Shown here: piece by piece, positions 48,062-59,800 of the stretch | Position numbering within the stretch: the stretch's first letter is position 1 | Layout: every line of letters begins with the position of its first letter | NCBI GenBank assembly: GCA_963920665.1 | Contig: OY987264.1 | Coordinates: forward strand, 25,586,906-25,650,905 | Length of the DNA: 64,000 nucleotides | Reading direction: 5' to 3' | Origin: Straminergon stramineum | Lineage: Eukaryota > Streptophyta > Bryopsida > Hypnales > Calliergonaceae | Program-made: the position numbers and the translations under genes | The notes under the pieces: model-generated | Databases searched by the model: none | Told to the model about the DNA's origin: nothing | The model's input: only the letters and a program-made list of their open reading frames with translations

Positions 48062-48878
48062 CCCCTAACTGCCTAGTCGACCATATATGGTCGATCTGAA
48101 AATTTCAGGCCCATTTTTGTGTCAGCAATTAAATTCCTCTGACTGGTTTAAAATTTTTTTGGGCAGTTTTGAAGGTTAACTATGGAAAACTTTCATTTTT
48201 CAGTGAGAAAAGTACATATTCAATTATTGAGAGGTCTTCAAAGGCATATGTGTACTACAAGTGTAGTGTAAAGCTTGCTAATTTTACTTCATTTCCCAAC
48301 TTTATGCAAAGCTTGACAATTTCATTTGATTTGAGATCTAAGAAATTGAACTTATCCATTTACTTTGAGAATGGTCCCAATGAAAAGTTTAAAGTTTTTT
48401 CATGATTTTCACCATTGAAAATTTCAACATGCAAGTGTTTATTTGAAGCTATTTGCAATTTCTACTTGAAAACAAAAATTGCATTTCAACAATTGCAAGG
48501 TGGATTGTGTAATGAGCTTGATGTCTTTTCATGTGAAATTAAGTTTTTTGGAAGTGCATTTTAGTGTGCTAACACTCTTTGAAGTTGTTCATGTTACCTC
48601 CAATCCCAAAAAACATTTATATACAAATTTTTGAAACATTGTGGACAAAGACAACGTACTAAAAATAAAAAATGTATGTTTCCCTTTGTATAATCTCACA
48701 ACTCCTAGGAAATTTCACACTCAAAATTGGTGTGCATACTAATTAACAAGCTCTATTAGCATGTATACGGTTAGATTTGGAAAAAAACACAATTTGCTTC
48801 ATTGAGGATAACTACAAGCCAATGCTCTTTTCTCATAGTCAAAACACACTTGAAAAGGCTTGGGCATTTAGGGGTTAA
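48058..48878 (+). mobile_element. TTAA-CCCC family element, tandem pair, second (821 bp)
   Basis: It begins TTAACCCCTAACTGCC and ends GGGCATTTAGGGGTTAA. It has the same interior and orientation as the preceding element, with scattered differences. Confidence 0.75.
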
Positions 48879-50466
48879 ATAAACCCCTAAAAGACTATTT
48901 AATATGCTGATGGTAGACAATTGAAGTTTGAGCATGCATTTACAACCTCAAATCACTAGTAGAAAACCGTATCATAGTCAACAGTAACTAGCTAACATTT
49001 GTTGTTTTTTGTGACAGAAAACTGAAAATTCATGTTGACTGCAACACAGTTCTAGAAAATTTTTGTTCATTGTAACACAATTTTCAGAAAATGTCAACTA
49101 GTTGTTGATTGTGACATTGTTTCCTTCTAGTGAATTTTAGGATGATTCTTTAAACTTCTCTTGAAGGTAGAAGAGCTAATTAGCTTTTCTTAGATTATAT
49201 TTTTCTTCAATTGGTACATGGTAGCAAAATTTATGCCCTCTTAAATAAAAAACACTAGAGTTTGAGCAACCCAAAATTTAAAAAATAACTCAATATAAAA
49301 ATAATTTCAGTTTATCTTTTTAGATGATGTATGTAAATTTATAAAATAATTTTGATTTATTCCATTTGGATTAACGATGTGAAAATCATGAAGAGTCGTA
49401 TTTTAACAGATCCCAAATTTATTCAAAACACCTCTCTCCTATTACTACAAAAATATCAAAATAAATCGCAAATATATCTAATTTCATAATTGAAAACATT
49501 AAAAAATATTATTTCAAAAATTTATAACCTTTTTTAAAATTGACCATAAAAAATGAAAGGCTAAAATATTTTTGCTAAATTTTTAAGAACATAAAAATCT
49601 ACTAATCTCTTCACATGATTTCACCAATATGATTCAATAATAAATAGTTGTCAACTACAGAATATATTCACAGCAAAGGGGAATATTGAAACCTTAACAA
49701 GGATACAATAAAAAACACTCTTTGATACAAGGAGCTCGATAGGGTTGGGTTAAAAAAATTAGATGTCCTTATATTCTTAATATAGAGATTCATTTTAAAT
49801 GAGGGAAAATTTCCTCTTGTTGGATGGAAAACTTACACTACTTTGTTTACTAGTAGTCTTTGTATAACTTCTTCTAGTGCAAGATTGAGATTAAAAGGGG
49901 GATTGATGATGTTATTTTTGAATGAACAACTGAATGGACAATTGGATATTTGGGTAGGTATAACAAAGTCAATTTTGAATTGAATTGATGATTTTGAAAT
50001 TTTGACACAAGATGCATATACTAACCACCTTTGAGGGAGGGGGAAAAAGAGATCCTACATTACCAAATTGCTTGACCTCCTTGTATTGTATGGTGATTGA
50101 GAATAATATAAATCCTTTATTTGTTTTCAAAATTCTGCATGAGTGTACCTACTATGCTATAGTACTCAATAGTGTAGAGGCTGAATTATGAATAGAACAA
50201 AAATCTCATTCTAAGAAGGCTCAAAGTCTATTGTTCCTATTCAAGAGGGTTGATAAAAACACTTTTTCACTCACTCCAAATGTTTTAGTCTTGCAATCCA
50301 TGAGAGCAAATGGATTGACTTTCTTTTTGCACATACTTCTAATACAATTATTTTTATGGTTGAAGTTAAAAAAAATTCAATTTTCAAATTTGATTAATGC
50401 ACCAAAAATTGGTACTTTTTGACAATTATTGTTTAAAGATACCTACTATCTTTTAGGGGTTTATTA
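48879..50466. mobile_element. Related element with AATAAACCCC ends, about 1.59 kb
   Basis: The left end AATAAACCCCTAAAAGA is the inverse of the right end TCTTTTAGGGGTTTATT. It follows the preceding element directly. The CACTA MITE at 48,954 is nested inside it. The interior has no supportable gene. Confidence 0.5.
48954..49132. mobile_element. CACTA-type MITE, 179 bp, with AAT duplication
   Basis: The element starts CACTAGTAGAAAA and ends TTTCCTTCTAGTG. It is flanked on both sides by AAT (48,951-48,953 and 49,133-49,135), the 3-bp duplication typical of CACTA transposons. The interior has GTCAACAGTAAC- and GTGACAG-like subterminal words and no coding frame. Confidence 0.82.
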
Positions 50467-51653
50467 TAGTGGGGTTTTGTTATCCCTATGAAGGTTATGA
50501 TATTCTTCTTTATGAAGTTTATGAAAATCTTGCTTCAATTGGTGTGAATGTATAGGGAAATAACCTTATTGTTGGAAATTCTAAAAATTAATAGGTTGAC
50601 AAGGAGGGCGAAGCACTGAAGCCCAATGAGGGATGCATGTTTAATTTCAAAATTCTCAACAACAAGGAGATTGCATGACACAAATGTCCATCTAGGAATG
50701 GATAAAATATGTGAACAAGTATTGAATGAAAAATCCGTAATCATTGATTACATGGATTTCACACACTAGGAAGAGATTACGGGAAATAATCCTCCCGCTA
50801 AATGAATGGGACATTTCTTGGCGGGGGTTTATGAATTTGAAGTGAGGAAGATGGCCACATCAAGAACTTCCCTTCCAATTTTGCAAGGTGATGTTTGCCA
50901 ATCAATGCTCGTAAGTTAAAAGTATGATGCAACTTTGAGAGGAAACAACATTGTGTACTTTGTACCTTACCACTATAACACCTAGATGGCCAAAATTGGC
51001 CTACGGTTTATGTTCTATCTACATTTGCTTAAAACAAATGGAATCAACGTGAAATGGGTGGAGCTAAAAAGTTGCGGAGCAAGTTGAAAATTTAGCAATT
51101 AAAAGAAAATTAAACAAAATTGAAGATTATGTACCTATCCAAAGCCCTTAATCAATTAGGAATACAATACAAGGGTTTAGACATATGCAAGGGTGAGGGG
51201 GGATGTTTATCATAAGTTGTAGAGGCTACACCGAGGGTGACCAATGTAGTCGGTATGTGCTAGTTATAGCAACTCTAGCATAGTCCTAGTCTTTTTGTCT
51301 ACTTCAAGAGTATACCTAGTCTCCTGGTTCAACTTCTAGTGCAAGCCTAGACTTTAGGTCCTAACATTTTTTTAATGAATGAAATTGGTCCAAACATTTA
51401 TGAGATCTACTTGGCAATATGAATTTTGAATCTATGAAACAATAGTTTGTTGATTTTCTAATTTTAGAGAGACAATAACTTTGATTTATACCTTGATGTT
51501 ATGCACTATAGCATACCAATATATCTATAGTGAAAATTTCACAAAAAAAATATGAATATACCAATTAATGTTTGGGTACTTGTTTTTTAATGCTAAATGA
51601 ATATTCCTATTAAATATTGTACGATAGGAAGGAGCATAAAGGTCAATTGCCTT
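50467..51653. other. Gene-free stretch
   Basis: Composition is mixed with short frames only. Nothing recognisable. Confidence 0.4.
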
Positions 51654-52370
51654 GGGATGATTGCAAGAAACACTTCATGTTTTGGGCTCAAAAATGTAGT
51701 TTCTGGTTGTAGGACTAGCAATACTATGTAGAACTATCAATTTTGAGTGTCAACAACACATTGGTGATTCTAAACTGTCAATTTAGTACTATACAATAGA
51801 CTACTATGGAGTACTAGAGAAGCCATTGGAAGCAAAAAAATAGTAGAAAAGGGGTCTATGGACCTTTTCATTTTTAGTAGTTAGTAAAAAAAATTGGGAA
51901 AATTCATAAAAAAATCCATTTTGCTAGAGGAGATTGCACTTGTATAGCACAAAAAATTAATGTAGGAATTTTTTTCCCTTTTCATAGCCTTAGTGCAAAG
52001 GAAGGTCACTTTGACCACATGTGTGCAACCGACATGTTGCTATTTTCACAAAACTCTTCATTAGTCCTTGAATAGATAATATACCTCCAACATATTCAAT
52101 TTATGTCTTCTAATTCATATTTTTGGGTCAAAAATAGTACTCAAAACCCCCACACATGGGCAAGATAAACCTCCAATTGGGGGCAATTTAAAAATAGTAA
52201 ACTAATTTTGAAAAATTCGAAAAAATTATTCAATGTCTAAAACTACCACATGTACCTTGAATCCAAATTTTACTCCAAAAAAGCAAAAAATGCAAAATTT
52301 ATGAGTAAAAATTCACATGTCCAAGGATAAGGGGACAAAATATAGGACAAGTGTTTCTTGCAATCATCCC
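51654..52370. mobile_element. Inverted-repeat element with GATTGCAAGAAACACTT ends, copy 1 (717 bp)
   Basis: It begins GGGATGATTGCAAGAAACAC and ends with the inverse, GTGTTTCTTGCAATCATCCC. The copy at 54,719 shares the ends and internal blocks, including CTACTATGGAGTACTA-like and AGGGGTCTATGGACC-like sequence in opposite orientation. It is non-coding. The duplication is unclear, so the superfamily is unknown. Confidence 0.72.
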
Positions 52371-52560
52371 TTATTGCATCCCCTATTCAATACAAAAGAC
52401 ACTAATGTATGTGTGTGTATATATATTTACAATTGGTAGTTCTAGATTACAAATATAAAAGAATATAAATAATTTTTCTTTTGGAAACTCACTGAGAACT
52501 TTTGTATTCAATGGATGAGGTTGCTATAATGCCCAAATCTTGTACAGTACTTCATTGGGA

Positions 52561-52795
52561 ACTACCCCCCGTCATTGTCTTAGTACTATTGCAATACTAT
52601 TTCAATGGTTACACAATCCAGTGTTAAAAGTGTATTATTGTAGTACAACATCAGAACTGCAACAAAATAGTTTTTAGTGGGAACAATGCATTCCATTGAA
52701 ACTATATTGTTATAGTTCTACTTTTGTACATTAACAATATATTTTCAATACTAGAATGTGTAACCATTGAAACAATATTGTTTCAATGGGGGGTT
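52561..52795. repeat. Fold-back element, about 235 bp
   Basis: CTACCCCCCGTCATTG on the left pairs with the inverse of CAATGGGGGGTTATT on the right. Further in, TTTCAATGGTTACACAATCC pairs with the inverse of GTGTAACCATTGAAA. It is probably a MITE; the exact ends are uncertain. Confidence 0.5.
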
Positions 52796-52799
52796 ATTT

Positions 52800-54718
52800 T
52801 CTTGATGTTGGTATGGTGAATAAATGACCAGAGCTTATGAATTCTGTTAGAGTGGCCCTTCTTCGGGTCTTCTCGACTTGTTCTCCAAATCTATAGCTCC
52901 CCATCCAATAATATAGATTTACTATAGACACGCTATATGGATAACTTCTTTTAGATCCACCAAACAATTCCGAATTTATCATGTTTGGCACTTTTTCCCA
53001 CTTGGTATTTTGACATTTGGATAATTTGTTTTATTATAATATGTATGGGCAACAATTTTTTGGCCTTGTATACAATTTGTCTTTGTGGACCTAAAACCTA
53101 CTGTATTCTCCCCTCACTATAAATATGACAAAGTAGATGGTGAGTCTTTCTAGCCCATGGGTGTTAAAGGATTAAGTTCCAGGAACACAAAATTTTATCA
53201 TCATGGATGGTAGCAACTAAAGGTCCATTCTCATTGAGTGCTAAGCACATGCTAGGACATGGTATCACTTAATGTTTATTTTGAACATGTTCACATAGGG
53301 GGAGGGGCACTCTTAGCTCCTGAATCTATTTGGAGCGGCACATAACAACACTCTTTGCTTTGAGGGTATTGCATAATTTGTAGTAAAATTAGAACGTGGT
53401 GTCACCTTCACATAATAACAAACTCAAACTCAAACGGAGATGCTAGAAAGGTAGTTTTTTTTTTTTATTTGCCTTTTTTTATAGGCACTAGCAAAGAGCA
53501 TGGTTAGAAATTGTTGTTTAGTATATGGAGGTGCTCTAGAAATCCACCACAAAGAAGGCTACAACATCCATGACAACACAATTTCCCCCCTAGGTTTGCA
53601 CATCTATTGAAAGTCAAACAACTCTCCTCAGGGGGCCAAATTTTCTCTAATGCAAGCTCATTCTTTTGGTGAAATCTCATCACCATCAAGTCCTTCCAAA
53701 TGGCCAATTTTTAGATTTAAAAAATATTTTCACTATTATCAAATAATTTAAACATCAAAGTGTCTATTGTCTTCAAAAAATTTGTCACTCTATTTTGTGA
53801 ACAACTTTTCACCTACATTTTTTTAGATCTTAAAATTTGGTGATATGTTATTTAAACTATTCTATTAATTATCTTTATTTTATTTATTTATAAATATTTT
53901 TTCCAAAAGATTATAGTACAATGACTACTAGCCCGGATTGTGCAAAATCAACATGTCACTTTTGAAATAACCTTGCAGTTTTTTTATACTAAGGTCACAA
54001 CACCTCATTGCAACATGTTCCATTCTCAATCTGACATCTAAAAAATGGCTTTGAATGAGCACTTACAAAAATCAAAACCACAACTTTTCCAAAGCAACCA
54101 AGAAGAAGTGAGACATTTTGTGCTTCAAGGATGTCCATTTAAGGTAAGTCTAGTTTTATGTACCTATGTAAAGGCTATCCTATGTTTTCAACTTTGAAAA
54201 ATATTAATTGAATAGCGAAAAAATTCAAAACCACTTCAAGTGCATTTCTCTTGAATAGTTGAATTTACCAATAATCTCATCAATATTTTTTTGGTCATTT
54301 GACATTTGAGATTGAGGTAGTGGAACTAGGATAAGTGTTATTTTAGGTGCTATTTAGGTGCTATAACTGTAGTAGGTGGATTACAATTTTTTTTTTGATG
54401 TAAGTGCATAAGTGGTGGTCACGGTGGACTAAAATTCCCTTGGAGTTGTAAGAAATGGCCAAATTTTAGATGTTCATTTTTTTTGAATTTTTTTTCTATT
54501 ATAAAAACATACACAAAATTATTTGTTTTTTGTGAATTTTTCCATTAATATATATGGTAGAACCACCCAAAACCCATGGTCAATACATAGGTAATGGGAA
54601 ATTCAACAGAGAGATGATTGATAAGTAACCATTAAGTTTTGAATTTTGCACCATCTTGTAGCCATCACTGTAATGACAAATGTGCTTCATTTCGAGAGCC
54701 AAATTAGTCTTTAGATGA
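52800..54718. other. Gene-free AT-rich stretch
   Basis: Poly(T) runs lie at 53,456-53,466 and 54,388-54,396. Short frames only; no recognisable product. Confidence 0.4.
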
Positions 54719-55475
54719 GGGTGATTGCAAGAAACACTTGTCCTATTTTTTGTCCCCTTGCCCTTGAACATGTGTTTTTTTGGTCATAACTTTTGCGTCA
54801 TAAGTCCATTTGTCTTGAAATTTGGAATGAAGGTACACATAAAAGTTTCACACATTTTTTATGTTTTTGTTTTTTTTCAAAATTACTTCACTATTTTTAA
54901 GGTGCACCCGATTGGGTGTCTATCCTCACCATTTGGGGGGGTTTTAATCCAAAGTTGTAACCAAAAATACAAACTAGAAGCCACAAATTGGAGAAGATGG
55001 AGGTGTACTTGTATTCCAATGATAGACGAAGAATTTTTTACAAAAAATCTTTGCATGAGGTGTCTACATGGGGCCAAAGTGACTATTGTTTGCACACATT
55101 TTTCGGGCAGGAGAAAATTTTCTTCGAAGAAATTTTTGGTGCAATGTTGGAGCAAGCTTGTCTACTAAAATGGTTTTCTTTTTAGGAATTTTTAGAATTT
55201 TTCTAATTACTAAAAATGAAAAGGTCCATAGACCCCTTTTTTGCTATTTTCTGTTCCTAGTGGCTTCTATAATACTCCATAGTAGTCTATAGTACTATAT
55301 AGTAATGTATAGTACTGAATCAACGGTTAAGATCTGCAAGCGCCCAAAATCAATGGTTGAGATCCATGGGCACAATTTAACATGCGAAATTGATAGTAGT
55401 CCATGGTAGTGCTAGTCCTATAGCTAAAAATCGGGTTTTAGAGTCAAAAACGTGAAATGTTTCTTGCAATCAACC
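54719..55475. mobile_element. Inverted-repeat element with GATTGCAAGAAACACTT ends, copy 2 (757 bp)
   Basis: It begins GGGTGATTGCAAGAAACACT and ends ATGTTTCTTGCAATCAACC. The sequence ATGA occurs next to both ends and may be a duplication. An open frame of about 147 codons (from 54,725) crosses it but has no recognisable domain, and its composition follows the repeat. Confidence 0.7.
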
Positions 55476-56470
55476 ATGAGCGGTGATGCAAGAATCTATG
55501 TATTGGGGATGGGAGCATGCCAACTTTTGGCTTCTAAAATTCATAACAATTTGAATTTAAAGAAAAAAATTATGAAATTTGACAATGCCCATCATTTCTA
55601 TCTCCCTATATGGCAAAAAATTAAAAATGCCTTCTACTACTCCAAATCATGCACAAAATGTTTAAGTGGCTGGTAATGGGCGGTTCTACTATACACATGC
55701 ATAACTTTTGAAGAAATTTCTTTGCTCTACACTATTTTCTTTGATTACAATAATTTTAGTATCGTTCTAACTGTACCTGAGGGTCAAATTTGGGAAATAG
55801 GTGCCAAATTGGAATTTTCACATCAGATTTTTACAAGTTCATGTCAATCACTAAATGACACATGGCACCTTTCTTTCTGCTGAATCTGACCCTCCGGTAG
55901 GGTAGTATGAGGTGAACACCCCCACGCCGGGTACCTAGGGAGAAACTCAACCCAGGTCCAGTAAGAGAACCCTCCGTCCAAAGCTTGTAATACTCCCAGT
56001 ACTCCCCCATTTGGCAGAAAATGGACAGGAGACTCTTGCAATGACCCATGATCTAACAACAGTCTTTGAAGTTTTGGCACCTACAGTAGGTCTTGTTAAA
56101 TTCACTTGCGACCTAATTCGCATAGATCATACTCTGACTCGTTCATGATAAAACTCTGATTAGCTTCTAATGAGACTGATAAGTCTCTAGAGGAGACAAC
56201 ACCATGATGCTAGCTAGCGTGTCAGCACTGTACACAACATATATACACGACGTTACATCAGACTTTTATATCTGCACAGTTGTGTGACTTGTGTCTTCAG
56301 CGTTCCAGGCAGCTCACATTGAATCTCCATATACTCTAGTGTGTTCAATGTTCACTCAGGGGTAGAAATATATGTTCATTTTTCACACCGGAGATTCAAC
56401 TTGAGCTGCCAGTGATTAGACTTGCTAGTTAGCTGAGTTAGCTCAGCCAATTGACATTTATACATGCTAG
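55476..56470. other. Gene-free stretch downstream of the B3 gene
   Basis: 55,831-56,080 on the minus strand is GC-richer and open for about 78 codons (CCAAAACTTCAAAGACTG near its start), unrecognised. A GCTAGCTAGCTGAG run lies near 56,465. I see no clear polyadenylation signal that I would assign with confidence. Confidence 0.35.
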
Positions 56471-56815
56471 CTAGCTGAGTCGTTGGAAAGCAAAGTGGTG
56501 CTGGAGAGGGAGCGGATGTGCAGCAAGAGGCACCACGCGGACCAGCTGCACCCCGAGGTGCTCGACCTGCTGTTGCGTGCACTTGCAAGCCCGAGGAGAG
56601 CTCGGCCGTGTGCGGTGGAACACGCAGACGTCGCCCTCCTCCAGCAGGTGGTGCAGGGAAAAAAGCGCCCACAGCTTGCGATGAAACGCCACCTCGTGGT
56701 ACTTGTTCTTCTTCACCAGCAGGTCCCAACACTTCCCCTGGCCGTCCGCCAGTTTCACCCTCGTGGCCGTCGAAGTAGCCCACCCCGCCTATGTCGCAAA
56801 GCTCTCGGGCACAAC
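56471..56815 (-). CDS. Exon 4 of the B3 gene: second half of the second B3 domain, with in-frame TAG
   Basis: The acceptor is GATTGCGCAG/GTTGTGCCC. Phase 0 entry gives VVPESFAT, then a TAG at 56,789-56,791, then AGWATSTATRVKLADGQGKC and W. Conserved B3 blocks follow: LLVKKNKYHEVAFHRKLW, LHHLLEEGDVCVF. The match on both sides of the TAG in one frame shows the stop is a local change, not a wrong frame. The open frame ends at a TAG at 56,471 after a C-terminal tail. Downstream reading past the internal stop would need suppression or a different base. Confidence 0.75.
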
Positions 56816-59800
56816 CTGCGCAATCCGATTCATGCTAGCTCATCGGCAACTTCAATTCCCGAGCTGGAACAACTAATGTAAAGTCTCCATTCACCATACA
56901 GGAATCATGGGAGAGTTAGGTTCCACACAGGGAACCTGGAACGTACAACAATCTAGAAACTTGCACCATGTATAAAGATTGCACCATTTATTTTTAGTTA
57001 AGCTGAAAATCAATTGTAAAAAACGAAATGTCAATAAATGAATTTTTTTCAGCATCCCCATCCGCCTGGGATAATGGATGACTTTTATGAATTGGCTTGT
57101 AAAACTGCCCCACCCGTCTGGCATTTCGGATGACTTGTTTGCAAGTGAGGCTTGCAAATGGAGGTCGGCTTGCAAATGGGGGTGGTTTTGCCAGCCAGCT
57201 TGCAAATGAACTCCGCTTGCAAAACAGGAAAGGACAAGCTAGAATTGGAAAGAATCAACTAGAATACCTTGATATTGGGATAACTAAGGGCTATATATTC
57301 TACAATGATTGAAACTTATTATTTCCTTCAGACCGATGATCCGAACACGTGAAGAAAACTTATAGTTGAGTAGATTTCATCAATTTCAGCCTTTTCTCTT
57401 AATTTTTAGAACCTCTGGTATTTTCTAGGTAAACCAGCATATTCAGCCATATTTGTGAAAATTTCGAAAGCCTCACCACTTTCAAAAAATTCTGAATTTT
57501 CTGAACCTAGGTAGCATTCAAAATTCAACCTTCATTCGTTCAGTATGATTTCAAAACCTTCAACTCGTTCAGCATTTCAGAATCGCCTCCCAGCCAGAAT
57601 CGCAAGAAGGCACGATTTTTACAGCTCGTGTGCCTTTTGATATTTACCTCCCAGTTTGGGTAAGCTGGGATGGGCCTCTTAACAGGCTATGGGTGGGGCG
57701 GTCCATTTCCACCCGGCTTGCAAAGTGGATGGCTTTGCATTTTGCAAGTCAAATCACACCCGCATTTTACAAGACGGGTGTTGATGCTCTACTACTAGTA
57801 CATGTCAAAGCTCACCTGTATGATCAATGCAATGGATCCTCTAATTAATGTACTGTATGGTTAATGGAGCCTCTACCTTAATTATTTCATGATTTCAAAC
57901 TTTCCCGGCACAGAATAATTTCGTTCATTAGAAGAAAATTGAGTCCTCGATCGGGCTTCTTTGTCGCGATGTACACGCTATGGAGAGATGCCGTCGTTGG
58001 ACTCTCGAAGCACGTGGTGACGCCCGAACGCTGGCGGAACTGTCTTCCACTCTCAGAACTCACCGTCCCTTGAGGATTCATCTTTCTTTCTAATATATAA
58101 ATGTCAATTGGCAGACATTCGATCACGACAATTGGCACTGGAAACTGAAATCTACCAATACATGTCTAGCGGAATGTCACGATTTTGGAGCTCCGAATTG
58201 GGCCAATGTGACGGAATGGCGATTGATCTAATCCATAGTCAAAAAACTTCCAAGTATTTAATGTAAGAGAAGTACTTTAATGACTATTTTTAAAAGTTCT
58301 AAGAACCTGATCTGTTTCGTTAATTTCGTCAATTTCGTTAATTTTGTTGACGTCAATATAATGAACGTGAATTCCATGCCTTCGGTACTTTTCAGGGCCA
58401 GCTACCTGAAATGTAAATCGAGACCAATTTTGGAGCATCGTGTAGATGTATAACACGGTTTTTGGCGCCTAGAATCGTGCAATTTTGACGGAATTGATAA
58501 TTCATATACTTCTAGAACTGGAGGTTCGAAAAGTTTATTGGCCATAATGTCAGGTTGCTTCATTAAATCTTCACTGCGTAAATATGTAAGTTTTGGCTTA
58601 GCAAAGAACTCTCATTGAACAGTCTAATTAAGGCTCAAGGGTTACATTCTTCGTTCACGTAAAGAACATCTTGGCATTCCATGTGGATAATGTGCACAAT
58701 TGCACCTCTTTACCCTGGTATTTGTTGCAATTCTGTAGGTGAAAAAGGGCCTGCCCCATGAGCCATTCCCTTATGTTCTGTGTCATTCCCTTATGATAGG
58801 AGCTGGCCTCCCCTTTTACTATTGAAGACTATTGAAGCAGTTTAATTGAAACTTCCTCATCAATCCCGAGGCATTATACCGTAGATGGAATTATTTCATC
58901 TACAGTGGACGACACCACACCCCTCATATTCAAGAATGTTATGCACATTCTGAACAAGGATTCAAGGACGTAGGAACAAAAGAGTGATTAAGTTCCCTGT
59001 GTTTTGACCAAGGAACAGGAGAGTGACACTTGTAGAATTGGAATTTTGAACTACTCCTTTCTTGTGCGAATATGAAGAGTTTGTTACGAGGACATCACTC
59101 AGTGATTGTTGTACCTAGTGTTTCTTCACTTTGCCTACACTGTTCCAGTAAATTAGGGTGATGGAAATTATACATTTGCAATGGTGAAGGGTTGCAGGAA
59201 GCTGACCAGGTGGAAGTCATGGTAGACGTGGGCGTCGGACAAGACGGTGACGAAATGGGGATCAGTGAGAGCTTGCGCCTGCGCTATAGCTGCGTGCTTG
59301 GCTCGCTCTTTCTCCATCACCGTCGTCACCCTCCGCTGGGACTTGATCGTAAACCCCAAAGGATCAAACGACGGGTCCACAAAGTTTCGGACTGCAACAG
59401 TATTGTCACCGTCGTGGTTCGGTTCCTCCGAATTCGGCTTTCCCTGCTTCCTTCGTTGCTTACTAGAAGTCTCTGCCGTCGGCTTCCCTGCTGGATTTGG
59501 AACTGCAACCGGTGGTGCATCCTGCTCATCGCCTGCAAATTGGAACACAATATTCATTAGAATGACAGTTTTCGTTAATTTAGCGAATTCAGTGTAAGTA
59601 AATATTATGCTTTCTTCATTCAATTTTTAGGTGTTCACGAATTCCAGATGAAACCTGAATTTCGGGTGGTTTAGAAGCGTTCTACCCAAATTGCATTATA
59701 ATTCTGGTTATAAAAACAGTAACGGAGAGACATTATGGAGTACTATCGTCTGCGTCTGCACATCGTTGTTTCATTCTCTCGCTAATCCCCAAAAGTATTA

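Noticed and set aside
54725..55168. 147-codon frame as a protein gene
   Set aside because: It lies wholly inside an inverted-repeat element, has no domain, and is not matched by an equivalent frame in the sister copy.
56483..56881. Plus-strand open frames of 86-132 codons near 56.5-56.9 kb
   Set aside because: They lie opposite B3 exon 4. The minus strand shows conserved B3 sequence, so these are by-products of GC-rich coding DNA.
57887..58138. Extra exon of the B3 gene
   Set aside because: It has no B3 similarity, and exons 3 and 4 already join in phase 0 across this interval. It is noted in the intron entry because alternative use cannot be excluded.
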